This document shows positions 1 through 9,879 of a stretch of DNA of 64,000 bases, piece after piece. The notes beneath the pieces were generated by a model. That model did no database searches and was not told the DNA's origin. It saw nothing but the letters and a program-made list of their open reading frames with translations. Every line of letters starts with the position of its first letter. Position 1 is the stretch's first letter. Both the position numbers and the translations under genes were made by a program. Location of the stretch: contig OY829659.1 in assembly GCA_963691815.1 (NCBI GenBank), positions 29,244,170-29,308,169 of the forward strand. Direction: 5' to 3'. This DNA comes from Echiichthys vipera (taxonomy: Eukaryota; Chordata; Actinopteri; Perciformes; Trachinidae).

Positions 1-582
1 TTCGAACTCTTCACTTCTAGCCACATCATAGAACATTGTACAGTGATAGTCTAGTGTTGGTGTTTTTGCTTTCGGGAGTTGTACTTTTAAATATTTCCCC
101 CACTTCTGGAGTGCTTCCGACACTGGCTTTGTGATGTTCCCCAGCCAATATACTTTAGCCCTTTCTGATTGAACGGCCATTTGACTGTCAATGGTGTTTA
201 CTACTGAATTTTGCATATTTTTTGACGAGCACAAAATTGTCATGTTTAATTTACACAATGCATCTCTTCCAATCAAATTGACAGGTGTTTGTTTTGAAAC
301 CAGAATTGGGATTTTAATTTCGTCGTTTTCTGTGGTTATTTTCACTGGAGCCGTCATTTGAATTAGCTGCTTTTGTCCCGAGAATCCTACTGTTTCAACA
401 AATCTATCTGACATGGGGAGGTGCTTCGCAAACTTCGGACCCACACATGTGTGAGTGGCTCCAGTGTCCACTAGCATTGGTACTTGTCTACCTTCAATTC
501 GAACCTGCAGCATAGGTTCTTCATCAGCCTCCACTGTTATCAATGGAAACTGACCCTCCCCTTCAGGATTCTCTGGGCAACC
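1..582 (-). CDS. pro: ERV copy A protease, N-terminal part (cut by window edge)
   Basis: Retroviral aspartic protease, which cleaves Gag and Gag-Pol during maturation. The frame continues without a break from gag past a single UAG (583-585). The catalytic triad D-T-G, followed by A-T-H-T, is encoded at 460-468. Downstream come the flap region and a G-R-D-A motif typical of the protease C-terminus (near 245-275). No stop was noticed between 582 and the DTG. The gene is truncated only by the window boundary. Copy B has lost this catalytic Asp, so A and B differ at the most informative site. Confidence 0.8.
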
Positions 583-585
583 CTA
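583..585 (-). promoter_or_regulatory. In-frame UAG between gag and pro (candidate readthrough stop), copy A
   Basis: Gag ends at UAG followed by G, and the same frame continues open into protease. Copy B has the identical arrangement at 26928-26930. A single UAG between gag and pro in one frame is the arrangement gammaretroviruses use for termination suppression. I did not establish a downstream pseudoknot. Confidence 0.7.
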
Positions 586-2364
586 GTATCCAAAATTAGG
601 TCTTCCCCAGGGGCCTGCCGAGCCTCTAGCTCCACGTTGCATTGTCTTGCCTCTGCCCCCTCTGAATGTATTGTTCTTTGGACATCGGTCTACAAAATGT
701 CCCGGCATGCCGCACTCCAAGCATTCACCATTGGTTCGCCGTGGTCCTTGTCCTCTGTAGGGACCTCCCCTTGAACGATATGTGTTTCCATATCCACCCC
801 ATGCACCACAGGATTGTTGGTATCCATTGGCAGCTTCTGGTGGCTGTTGCGCTGGTGTTAACGCTTGTGCAGGTGGTTGTGGGATCTGATTTTCTTGTAT
901 CTCCTGTACCACCATCACTTGTGACTTTTTGTACTTTCCTTGCAGCTTGTTAAGTTGTAACTGTGTCAGTTTCCGCTGCAAGTTTCTTTCAGCTTCCCCT
1001 TCTCTTTTTATGTCTTTACGATGTTTTTCTATCGCGTGTATCACATTGTCCCGAAACTGTTGGTGTGACATTGATGCCAGCCCTACCACCCCTTCCAGCT
1101 TGCTCTGGACTGGGGCAGGCATGGCCTCCACAATGGCGTCCCTGAACAATGTCACCAGCACTGGGCTGTTCTCAATCTCTTCCTCAGTTTCCTGCTTCCA
1201 CCTTTTCATCTGCCTTGTGATGTACGTGGCTGGGTTCTCAGTCTCTGAGAGCAACTCCCCCTTAAGAGCCTTTGGATCAATTCTCGTGGGGTATTCACTT
1301 CGCAGCTCCGTCCACAGTGTGGTGCGATATGCAAGGTCGACTGTTTGCCACGGCACATAATGCCCCCGAGTGCCCTTTATTAAAATTGGATACTGGCCTG
1401 CCTCATATCTGTCTGGTTTACGTATGTTTGGCCTACATCTAAGGTCAAATTCTCTTGTCTGCGGTCTGTCGATTTTTGGAGGCTGGGGAACCTCTGGCCA
1501 CTGTCGGAGTCCTCCATTTGTCTGTCTGTCCTGTGCTCCTTCATGGTATGTATTTATGTCTTCCTCCAAGTCTTGTATTTGGGATCGATTCAATTCTCTG
1601 TGAAGGTCAGTGCCTGCAGTATCCATGTTCAGCCAGTAGGACTGTCCTGCCTTGCTTGCATCTAGGTCCTTGTAGCAGTCCAATATGGATGTCCTGTTCC
1701 CTGTGCTGCAAAACTTTGGCACCAGGCTTGATGTGTGATGAGCTCTTCTCTGAGTTTTGTCCGTGTCGTCGCTCACACCCTGTTTCTGTGTTGTCATACT
1801 GTCGGGGGTCCTGGTCCGCGAGTTCTGTTTTCCACATATCTCCTCCATCTCCCCTGGCTCGGGTTGGGCATAAGGCGGAGGGGCCTGTGGTGAGGCATCC
1901 CTCACAGTGGCCCGTGATGAGGCTGGTGTCTGGGATTGTGTTGCCACTGTTGTTGGTGTTTGTTCCTGCTGCAGGTCAAAATCCCCAGAAAATATGATAT
2001 TGCCAGCTAGGCTGGGGTAGATTCCTGCAGCCTGCTGTTTGTACGCCTCTTTTTTCATTTGACTTTGATTTATCACGTTCTCTCTGAATTTTTCTCTGTA
2101 TCTTTCACCTTCGTTCTTGAACAAACTCAAAACCTTTAATTCAAGCTCTCTTTTCGCCTTCCTTTTTGTACTCCCATCTTTTTGTTTGTAGGTTTTTATT
2201 TGCCCTTCCATGTCCTCGCAGGCTCCCACATCAAATGTACCCTCCTTCGGCCACGGTGCAGGCATTTTTCCCGTGCGCTTTGCCCATTTCTTTGAAAATC
2301 TTGGGATATCCTTAGTGTATTCTGGGTATTTGGCCCCCATTATCTCAATTGGCCGTGCAGTCAT
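583..2364 (-). CDS. gag: ERV copy A Gag polyprotein, uninterrupted ORF
   Basis: Structural polyprotein of the retroviral core. Features in order: N-terminal matrix-like region; a proline-rich stretch with the late-domain motif P-P-P-Y (about residues 160-165); a capsid-like region; an E/K-rich helical segment; an R/G-rich tail with one CCHC zinc knuckle (C-x2-C-x4-H-x4-C, near 700-740). The frame is open further upstream but without ATG. The ATG at 2362-2364 is the first; the ATG at 2338-2340 is followed by Gly, has A at -3 and G at +4, and would give a Met-Gly N-terminus suited to myristoylation, so it may be the true start. Relative to copy B, a 213-bp in-frame segment of capsid is missing (junction near 1331), so the ORF is open but probably not functional. 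Confidence 0.88.
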   Translation of the reverse strand: MTARPIEIMGAKYPEYTKDIPRFSKKWAKRTGKMPAPWPKEGTFDVGACEDMEGQIKTYKQKDGSTKRKAKRELELKVLSLFKNEGERYREKFRENVINQSQMKKEAYKQQAAGIYPSLAGNIIFSGDFDLQQEQTPTTVATQSQTPASSRATVRDASPQAPPPYAQPEPGEMEEICGKQNSRTRTPDSMTTQKQGVSDDTDKTQRRAHHTSSLVPKFCSTGNRTSILDCYKDLDASKAGQSYWLNMDTAGTDLHRELNRSQIQDLEEDINTYHEGAQDRQTNGGLRQWPEVPQPPKIDRPQTREFDLRCRPNIRKPDRYEAGQYPILIKGTRGHYVPWQTVDLAYRTTLWTELRSEYPTRIDPKALKGELLSETENPATYITRQMKRWKQETEEEIENSPVLVTLFRDAIVEAMPAPVQSKLEGVVGLASMSHQQFRDNVIHAIEKHRKDIKREGEAERNLQRKLTQLQLNKLQGKYKKSQVMVVQEIQENQIPQPPAQALTPAQQPPEAANGYQQSCGAWGGYGNTYRSRGGPYRGQGPRRTNGECLECGMPGHFVDRCPKNNTFRGGRGKTMQRGARGSAGPWGRPNFGY

Positions 2365-2479
2365 TGTTGTGTTGCTGTTTATTATGGCGATGCTAATATT
2401 TGATAGCACTTTTGCAGAAGTGAATGCTATTTCTATGTTTTACTGGTGGTAAGTCTAGGCCTAGTTTAACTTGGTTATG

Positions 2480-2975
2480 CTAAGCTTGTTTTTAGTGATA
2501 TTTTAAATCAATTGAACCGTTAATTCTTTAGCTTTATTGCTAGCTAGTTTGGCCATAGCTTATTGGTTATGCTATATTGGTTATGCTAAGCTAGGATATT
2601 GAAATACCCAAAGTCTAATTTGATATGCTAGTTTTTTAGCTCAATGCTAATTAGCTTTACCTTAGCTACGCTAGTTATGCTAAGCTAAACTATGGCTACA
2701 CCCAAGGTTTAATTTAATGTGCTAGTTTTTAGCTCAATGCTAATTAGCTTAGCCTTAGCTATGCTAGTTATGCTAAGCTAATCTATGGCTATACCCAAAG
2801 TCTAATTTAATGTGCTAGTTTTTAGCTCAATGCTAATTAGCTTAGCCTTAGCTATGCTAGTTATGCTAAGCTAATCTATGGCTATACCCAAAGTCTAATT
2901 CAATATGCTAGGTTTTTAGGTCAATGCTAATTAGCTTAGCCTTAGCTATGCTAGTTATGCTAAGCTAGGCTATGG
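2480..2975 (-). repeat. Tandem ~93-94-bp repeats in ERV copy A leader
   Basis: The phrase TTATGCTAAGCTA recurs at about 2581, 2675, 2768, 2861 and 2955, giving a 93-94-bp period, with TCAATGCTAATTAGCTT in the spacers. Copy B has only about two such units (28810, 28904). The unit is rich in AGCTTAGC-type short palindromes. Confidence 0.85.
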
Positions 2976-3137
2976 TAATAGCTGTAATCAATTTTTAGCC
3001 TTTCAGGTAGTTATGCTATTTGGGCCTATAGCTAACTGCTATTTCTATCAGTTACACCTCCCTCCTGTCTGGCAGTCTTCCAAGCCACTCCTGGCAAAAA
3101 TGACGTGTACTAAGAATTTAAACTGCACAACGTTAGA

Positions 3138-3290
3138 TTCAAAATGGCGATCAGGTTTAAAATGGCGGCCCTCCAAGCCACGCCTAACTCCTAAATTTCA
3201 ACTGCGCCACAACTCACAAAATGGCGATTGATAACACAACCACACCTCTTTCCGATTTTCTTCTGCGCCACTCTTTCAAAATGGCGATTG
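3138..3290 (-). promoter_or_regulatory. Cluster of CGCCATTTT boxes (YY1-like sites) in ERV leader
   Basis: Four AAAATGGCG strings on the plus strand (CGCCATTTT in proviral sense) near 3141, 3161, 3219 and 3279. Copy B keeps three (near 29122, 29196, 29252). CGCCATNTT is the known YY1 consensus. Binding is inference. Confidence 0.5.
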
Positions 3291-4605
3291 GCCTTTATAG
3301 CCACACCCAACTTCTGAAATACAACCGTGCCACAACCTAATAATGAGAACGCTCGCAAAACCTCAAAATGACAATTCTTGCAAGCCTAAAAATGACAACG
3401 CTTGCAAAACCTAATTTATTTAATTCACAGTATCTGCTTACACAATTCTATTTAGCTGTGTTTCCTCTGATCACAGCTAAGCCACATTAACTTTTCTATT
3501 TGGAACCATGAAAGCCAGCTGCTCAACCTGCAGATAGCAGTTTCTCAACACACATGCAGTATCTCAATACTCCACGCTCAGTCAAAACACATCTCACCCA
3601 CACACGAACATCCTTGTTGAAAAAGAGTCAGTGAGTGATTAACCCGTTCAAAGCTTCTCTAGAATCCAGTTTATGGATTTACATATATATTTATAGGTTA
3701 TAGATACATTTTTACAGATCTATATATAGATTTTATTAATCGTTTATTTATTTATTTATTTGTGATGTTAACTTTCCCTTATTAACTGGTGCTTTACATA
3801 TCATACATGCAATGTTTTTATGAGTTTATATGTTTCTATGGGAGTTTTCATAAGCAATGTGTTCCTTACCGACTGAATTACTTTATTTGTGAGCCTTTCA
3901 CTAGATCGTTTGAGACACTTTTTACTGTTTGCTGTGTGTGTGTGTGTTCATATCTTTATATTACAGTGCTCAAACAGATCCTGCTCAGTTTCTTAGTGAA
4001 TTTCCTTTCACGTATATATAAATGATTTAGTTGACTCTGTAGTATCAGCCCGTAGCGGTAGCGGGTCAGCATGTGCGTGTGACCTATATAGACAGACTCT
4101 AAAGCGCACACATCTCCATATTATATTTCCAAACTCTTCGGAAATATCCTCTTAAGCCAATACCAAAAATTCAGTCCGGTTTTTTTATTGAAACACTCAT
4201 CCACTCCCCCTATAAATCACAATCACAATGACCGGTCATCCACACACGCACTATTTCACACTTTTTCTGGCCACTGTTCTTTTCCCTTTTTCCTTCTTTT
4301 TATTTTTTATCACAGCTGCTGACACAGTCCAATGTTTCAAATTCTTGTTATATTATAGCCAATTCTAAAGAATTACAGCAGCTTTCCTGCAGGAACATAC
4401 AAGACAGCCAGAGGCCTCCCAGCTGACTCAGCCTGTTCAACTTGGAATGCACCTCAAAAACGCTACCCTGAGTCGAGGCTGAGCCTCAACAGGCATACAA
4501 CCGTGCGAGATAGGATAAAAGTTCCTACCTTTTTGGCGCCTTCTACACAGCCCCTGCAATGGTGAGCTCAGCCGTCGTCCCAACGAGCAGGTCCAAACCG
4601 ATCGA

Positions 4606-4621
4606 ACGTCCGGGGTCACCA
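4606..4621 (-). other. ERV copy A primer binding site, tRNA-Trp type
   Basis: In proviral sense it reads TGGTGACCCC-GG-ACGT. Copy B at 30567-30581 reads TGGTGACCCCGACGT, which fits the 3' end of tRNA-Trp as used by Rous sarcoma virus. Copy A has one extra base inside it. Confidence 0.75.
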
Positions 4622-4626
4622 ATTTA

Positions 4627-5072
4627 TGGTAGAACAATGTATTATAAAAATAGAAAGGTCTACAAGAAGGAGTCAGCAGAGAGGTCTCACAGCAATCAAG
4701 GAGAATTTATTGAATCAAGGTTTGATACACTCATCAAAGAGTTCCGAGATTCACCATACCAAAATTATTGAATCAAGGTTTGATACACTCATCACAGAGT
4801 TCTGAGATTCACCATACCAAAATTACAAGTGACTCTTAACAGAACTTCCCGTCTTATAACAAAGCTGACAACACCTACACGCGCTGTCGGGTCTTCCCAA
4901 TACACACTCAGTACATTTACAATCAGTGGCGCCTACTTGGTGTCCAGACGTCATCATGCCCAAATACAGTTCAATTGTTTTCTAAACAGAATGTGTGATT
5001 ATCAGGCCTCTGTCCCAAGTACACGGTGACCTCGGCCTGTTATTCACTTTCTCAATAACATTTTCTTCCACA
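4627..5072 (-). mobile_element. ERV copy A 5' LTR
   Basis: In proviral sense it starts TGTGGAAGAAAA and ends TACCA, five bases before the primer site. The right boundary is set by where similarity to copy B stops. A TATAAGAC box lies at 4851-4858 and an AATAAA signal at 4706-4711, in the right order for U3-R-U5. An internal ~57-bp direct duplication (units starting near 4708 and 4765) makes this LTR longer than copy B's. Confidence 0.82.
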
Positions 5073-5147
5073 AACACAGCTCAGTCAGGACAAATAGGAA
5101 GGCAGACATGTAATCAAGTTCCTGACAAATACAGTGAGAATATGCAG

Positions 5148-5930
5148 ACACTAAGGGTACATCCACCCGATCGAAAACAACTTTTTTTTTCTTGATCACT
5201 GTTAAAAGTTTTTATGTCCACACAGCCTGGACTCAAGAAATATCTGCATCCACATGAAAGCAGTGAAACCGGCTAAAACGCTGTAATACACATGCCAGGC
5301 CTGGATGTTGCGCTGTAACTGCCACAGAAATACACCAACAACGGAGAAGAAGAGACGGGGAGACGCTGTGGAGAATACAAACACCGGAGAGTTTCTTCCT
5401 AAATCCTCCTCCATCCTAAAGAGAAATGTGTCACTGTTTCTGGTGTTAGTGGAGACTTTTGTGCTGTTTTGGACTCTGATGCACCAATCACTCTGCAGTT
5501 AGTGTCCTCAACTAGGGGAGCTAGGGAGCCCCTTCCCCATCCCAAAGCACTCACAGGCGCCACTTTCTCACTACATTTAGAGACTTTTCACACCTTCTTA
5601 GAACTGGATTTAGAAAAAGAGACTAGAGAGCAGTTAAGCTCCTTATTCAGAGCATCAGGGAAAAGAGAGAAATATGTGCTCGGCCTAATTCATTCCCATG
5701 CATGTGGCTCAGAATCTAGTTCAGTAACTGTCCGTCTCTCTCCTCTCATGCAGCAGCACTGTTGTTGTTATGTAAGGTCGTGGGGTTAGAGGTCGGAGAT
5801 GGGATGATGACAGCATCGTTCAACAAAGTATGTGGTTTCGCCGCCTGCGTGTGGATGGTCGGCCAAAACGATACTAAAGTTGTGCGGTTAGAGGAAAAGG
5901 CATTTCCGTGTGCATGGGCCCTAAAAGTGC
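5148..5930. mobile_element. Diverged DNA-transposon-like segment
   Basis: The left end (ACTAAGGGTACATCCACCC) and the right end read in reverse (TTTTAGGGCCCATGCACACGG) are loosely inverted. The inside has 'gtccacac' and 'cgcctgcgtgtgg' phrases common in fish hAT-type MITEs. No clean target duplication was found. Short ORFs here look fortuitous. Confidence 0.35.
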
Positions 5931-6039
5931 TGGGCCTAAGATTCGAACCTCCCTGTTTTACTGATTCCCATTGAGCCCTGACCTTTCAACATATGTTACA
6001 CAAAACAGTGCCTGTCTATAACCTATTGAAAGACAAAAT

Positions 6040-6640
6040 TGTTTTCTTCATTACAGGGAAAATGCACAAACACGTCTTCTTCCCTGGGAAAGTCAGTGTG
6101 GTCTTTCGCACTGGACCGCTCCGATATCTCCACCAGGATCCCACGAGGCAGCCAAACTGCTGAAGGACAACCTGTCACTGCAGGACAAGTCTGCTGCGTT
6201 GAAGGAGGAGCAGGTCAGGGATAATGCTCGGATTGTGGTTGTCATGATGATGCCTCAGACACAACAGAAATGATGGGAGAGTACATCCTACAGTTTGAAA
6301 AATACAAAGGGAAAACTTTCTGCTGGCTCTTGAAAATGACATAGGGTACACTGTATACCTGATCTAGAACCAGCTAAAAAGAGAGGCTGCAGGAGTATTC
6401 ATGGCTGAGGGACACAGCAAGGACAGCCTCCTGGCATTTCTGAGTTATGCCCTCAGCTTTAGAAAATATCCAGTCTCTTATCCGCTACGAGTCAGAGAAG
6501 CCAGTTGTGACAGCAGCAGCATCATAGGATAACTCGAGAAAAGCTGTGTTTAGGGAACCAGGATGCAGAACGTGCAGCTGTACCTGAAGAAATAGCTGCA
6601 GTCAGCCTCAGGCTCCTCACCTGCTCCTGCCAGAGCCATG
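6040..6640 (+). pseudogene. Possible decayed host-gene exons, unidentified
   Basis: An acceptor-like 'cattacag' at about 6056 leads into a lysine/leucine/glutamate-rich reading (6130-6260) that soon meets stops and shifts. A second readable stretch (6535-6640) ends at a good donor (ATGG|gtgagt). No family recognised. This could be a broken cellular gene, or chance. Confidence 0.25.
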
Positions 6641-6812
6641 GGTGAGTCTTGTTTTGAATTTGTTTTGACAAACGGATGTGCATGTTACTGTCAGAGAACA
6701 CCAGAAGAAACACTACATTGCCAAAATAAACAGGTGAAGTAAAAGATGGATAATATGTTCCTTTACTAACATCCACTTTTGTACATGACTGACAGAACTG
6801 TTTCTGTCATAG

Positions 6813-6866
6813 GACCATCTGCTACACTGTCCACTGCGCCGCAGACAAAGGCTTCAGAAGTAGATG
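6813..6866 (+). CDS. Candidate 54-bp micro-exon (phase 1)
   Basis: Flanked by an acceptor (tgtcatag) and a donor (gtaaatg). In phase 1 it reads 18 open codons rich in Ser/Thr/Ala/Pro. The next candidate exon (6945-6980) has the same phase, so the two join in frame. Such small symmetric exons occur in mucin-like stalks of cell-surface proteins. No gene identified. Confidence 0.35.
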
Positions 6867-6944
6867 GTAAATGCATTATACGCATTTCAGTTCCATTTAA
6901 GCTTTTCTGTCATAATCACTTTGCTTCTTTACATTCGACAGCAG

Positions 6945-6980
6945 GACCCCCGCCAATAGAGACAGCCATCACACTTCCAG
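6945..6980 (+). CDS. Candidate 36-bp micro-exon (phase 1)
   Basis: Acceptor cgacagcag and donor gtgagtg surround 36 bases, open in phase 1 and Pro/Thr/Ile-rich. It pairs in phase with 6813-6866. Further exons would be needed to call a gene. Confidence 0.35.
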
Positions 6981-7167
6981 GTGAGTGTTATTTTATCTGT
7001 ATTCGCATTTTAAAATATTAGTGTAGTATCCATCATAACTGTTGTCATTTGTAATTTTATATTCAGCCTTTAACTTCCTGTTAATGATACAATGATACAA
7101 TGTTTAATATTATATGTAGAACCTTCTGCAGCAACCACTTAACCTCTGCTGACACAAAGTGCAAAGA

Positions 7168-8325
7168 GATAGAATAGAATAGAATAGAATTACTTTAATG
7201 ATCCCAGACTGGGAAATTATTTTGTAACAGCAGTAGTGGGTCAGCAAATAAATCTTTGTACATAACATAAATAGAATCCAATATATACATAGTGTACATA
7301 TACAGTGCACAGTGTGCTATAAACAATAAACAATAATAATATATACAACAAAATATGCTAAATATACTATAACAATAATAATAATATATACAAAACAAAA
7401 AAAAAACAGTCGAGAGACCAGAGTTCTCTGTCAGGCAGAGGTGAGAGAGTTATTATAAAAAGTGATGGATTGTGGCAGGAAAGATTTCCTGAATCTGTTG
7501 CTACGAAAGCGAAGCTGAAGCAGCCTTTTGGAGAAGGTGCTCCGCTGTCTGACCAGTGTGAGTTGGAGAGCGGGAGAGGATTATCCATGATGGATAACAG
7601 TTTTTTCAGTGTCCTCCTCTCCACCACGGCCTCCAGAGTGTCCTGTTTGCAGCCAATAACAGAGCCAGCCTTCCTGATCAGTTTGTTGAGTCTGTTGGTG
7701 TCGCTGGCGCCAATGCTGCTTCCCCAACAAACCACAGCAAAGAAAAGTACACTGGCTACCACAGACTGCTAAAAGATCTCCAACATCTTGCTGCACACGT
7801 TGAAGGAACTTAGCTTCCTCAGGAAGTAAAGTCTGCTCATCCCCTTCTTGTAAACAGCTTCAGTGTTAGATCTCCAGTCCAGACTGTGGTTGATGGTAAC
7901 ACCCAGGTACTTGTAATCCTCCACCGCCTCCACATCCTTTCCCCGAATGCACAGATGTTGGAAAGCCGTGTTCCTCTTCTTCCTGAAATCTATCACCATC
8001 TCTCTGGTCTTGCTGATGTTCAGCCGCAGGTGATTCTGTCCAGTCCACTTCATAAAGTTGTCTACCAGTGCCCTGTACTCCTCCTCCTGTCCCTCACTTA
8101 TACACCCATCAACAGCAGAGTCGTCAGAAATCTTTTGCAGATGACACGACTCAGTGTTGTATTGAAAGTCAGTGGTGTATAAGGTGAACAGGAAAGGAGA
8201 CAGTACAGTCCCCTGTGGAGCTCCTGTATCACTAACCACCACATCAGACAGAACACTGCCCATACGGACAAACTGCGGCCTGCCTGTCAGGTAGTCAGTA
8301 ATCCAAAAGATGTCAAAGTAAGTAT
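7168..8325 (-). mobile_element. 5'-truncated L2-like LINE (RT fragment plus 3' tail)
   Basis: The minus-strand reading (about 8325-7769, continuing to about 7400 after frame changes) gives the RT palm and thumb: a D-Y-L-T-G-R-P-Q block, G-A-P-Q-G-T-V-L-S-P, and a catalytic box that reads I-S-D-D instead of YADD. The 3' end is a (AGAAT)-type tail at 7168-7195 followed by the 'gatcccagactgggaaatt' motif of this LINE family. Relatives lie at 48-51.5 kb and 58.8-61.2 kb. 5'-truncated, therefore dead on arrival. Confidence 0.8.
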
Positions 8326-8574
8326 TTAAAGAAGTATTTACGCAAATCCAATTTCTCAATTCTGCCACTAGATGGAGCCAGTGGCGGAGCATATCAGATA
8401 TAAACAAGTGAGAGTCTCTCCTACTCCATACATGGATGGATATGAGTGAGACTCTACTCGTGTCTACTCCATCTCAGCCAAACCAGAAGTCCAATTATTA
8501 CTACTTGTTTTGATCAGTTGTTGTTGTGTTGCATTTTGAGGCCTATTACTATTATTTACATTGATAAAATAAAG
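8326..8574. other. Unassigned spacer
   Basis: No reading frame or repeat boundary recognised. It contains 'ccactagatggagccagtgg' and ends in 'aataaagacaatgcatg' just before the next LINE, so it could be the tail of an unrecognised element. Confidence 0.4.
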
Positions 8575-8899
8575 ACAATGCATGCACTCCTTATTATCAG
8601 GCTGTTCCAACAAGTCTGTTAAAGGTCTCCAGTTGGTCCAAAATGCTGCAGCTCGTGTACTAACTAAAACAAATCGAAGAGAACATATTTCTCCTGTATT
8701 AGCCTCTTTGCACTGGCTACCTGTGAAAACTACAATAGAATTTAAAATCCTTCTCCTTACCTACAAAGCTCTTATTGGTCAGGCTCCGTTGTATCTTAGG
8801 GCGCACTCACACTGTCCCTACACTGTACTGTACTTGTCCCCCCCTCCCTCTCCCCCCGCTGGCCAGCCCATTTGAACTCACACTGCCTGGGCCTCGCGC

Positions 8900-9104
8900 A
8901 AATGCTTCTTGCCTGTCCATACGTCATCACACCGTAACACGTCACACGCATTGAGACGTCATCGTGATGCGTCGCTTTGTTTACAAATCTTTCCATAGAC
9001 CTCTGAGTTTTTGTGCGTCTCTGTTTTTGAATATTTTCATCCGACCAAATCTGGAGTAAACACTCCACCTCCGCATCACACCAACCTGAACCTTTTGGCG
9101 CCAT
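8900..9104 (-). CDS. Harbinger Myb/SANT-like DNA-binding protein, N-terminal fragment
   Basis: From the ATG at 9102-9104 the frame reads M-A-P-K-G-S-G-W then a Trp/acidic helix (W-C-D-A-E-V-E-C-L-L-Q-I-W), as in the Myb/SANT-like accessory protein that helps PIF/Harbinger transposase reach its termini. Only the first helix region is convincing; the reading then runs into the TIR side. Fragment, not a functional gene. Confidence 0.55.
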
Positions 9105-9879
9105 TGTTGTTGTTGTTAAATGTCCGCGCGTGGTCTGTCTTTTTTTTTTTTCTATGTCCGAACAGGTGCACATAAATTCAATTCAATTCAATTCAAAAAA
9201 CTTTATTTGTCCCCGGGGGGCAATTCAAGGCACACAGAGCAGCAAATCACGACAGTGCAACTATACAAAAACATTTTAACCTAACACAAGAATAAAGTGT
9301 AAAAGAAGAGTAAGTGTCAGGATGTTAGTGTGTTAGTACAGGTAGGATAAGTGTCAGGATGTTAGTGTGTTAGATACAGAGAACATCGTCGGCGTGAGAT
9401 GTAGAAAGACGTGTGTATATGATGTAAGCAGACATGTGAACGGGTGTTTATGATGTAAACAATGTAAACATGCAGTAGACTGTTGAAACAGGTATAAACA
9501 GAACTGTAGTGCAGAAAAGATATAAGTGGACAGTGATCAGTGATCAGATCCAGATGAGGTCAGACATGATACATGTGTGTAATGAGCAGACGTAACAGAA
9601 CTATAGTGCAGTAATAGAGTATAAATATAATATATAACTATAAGCTAAATAATAAAGTGAATAATAAAGTGATGGTGGTGCATGGCAGGAAAACAGCAGT
9701 CTAAGTATATGCTAGCTCTGTGTAACAGATGAATACTGAAAAATAAAGTGACCATAGTGCTGTCATGGATACAATATAAGACCTGATAACACAATAAAGT
9801 GGAGCAGTGCATTAATACCATAAATTAACATAACTAACAGAATCAATCAAGTGGACCAGTAAGAACAGAGTGAGTGTCC

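Larger units (their letters stand above)
2460..4605 (-). other. ERV copy A long untranslated leader
   Basis: About 2.1 kb between the primer site and gag with no convincing reading frame. It holds a ~93-bp tandem repeat next to gag, four CGCCATTTT-like boxes, A/T-rich stretches and a short TG run. The same order of blocks occurs in copy B (28690-30566). Leaders of simple retroviruses are usually only several hundred bases, so this is long; packaging or IRES roles are possible but not shown. Confidence 0.7.
1..5072 (-). mobile_element. Endogenous retrovirus copy A, 5' half (LTR-leader-gag-pro start)
   Basis: Read on the minus strand this is the 5' part of a provirus: LTR (4627-5072), primer binding site (4606-4621), a leader of about 2.2 kb, gag, and the first part of protease, which leaves the window at base 1. 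Every segment has a colinear counterpart in copy B at 26.4-31.0 kb in the same orientation, which is the main evidence for the boundaries. Gag lacks premature stops, so copy A looks better preserved than copy B. Only one LTR is visible, so insertion age cannot be judged here. The type is gamma/epsilon-like from the gag-UAG-pro arrangement and single zinc knuckle; that placement is inference. Confidence 0.9.

Noticed and set aside
8582..8795. Independent host gene at 8.6 kb
   Set aside because: It is the C-terminus of a LINE ORF2, with copies at 57.0 and (minus) 58.8 kb.
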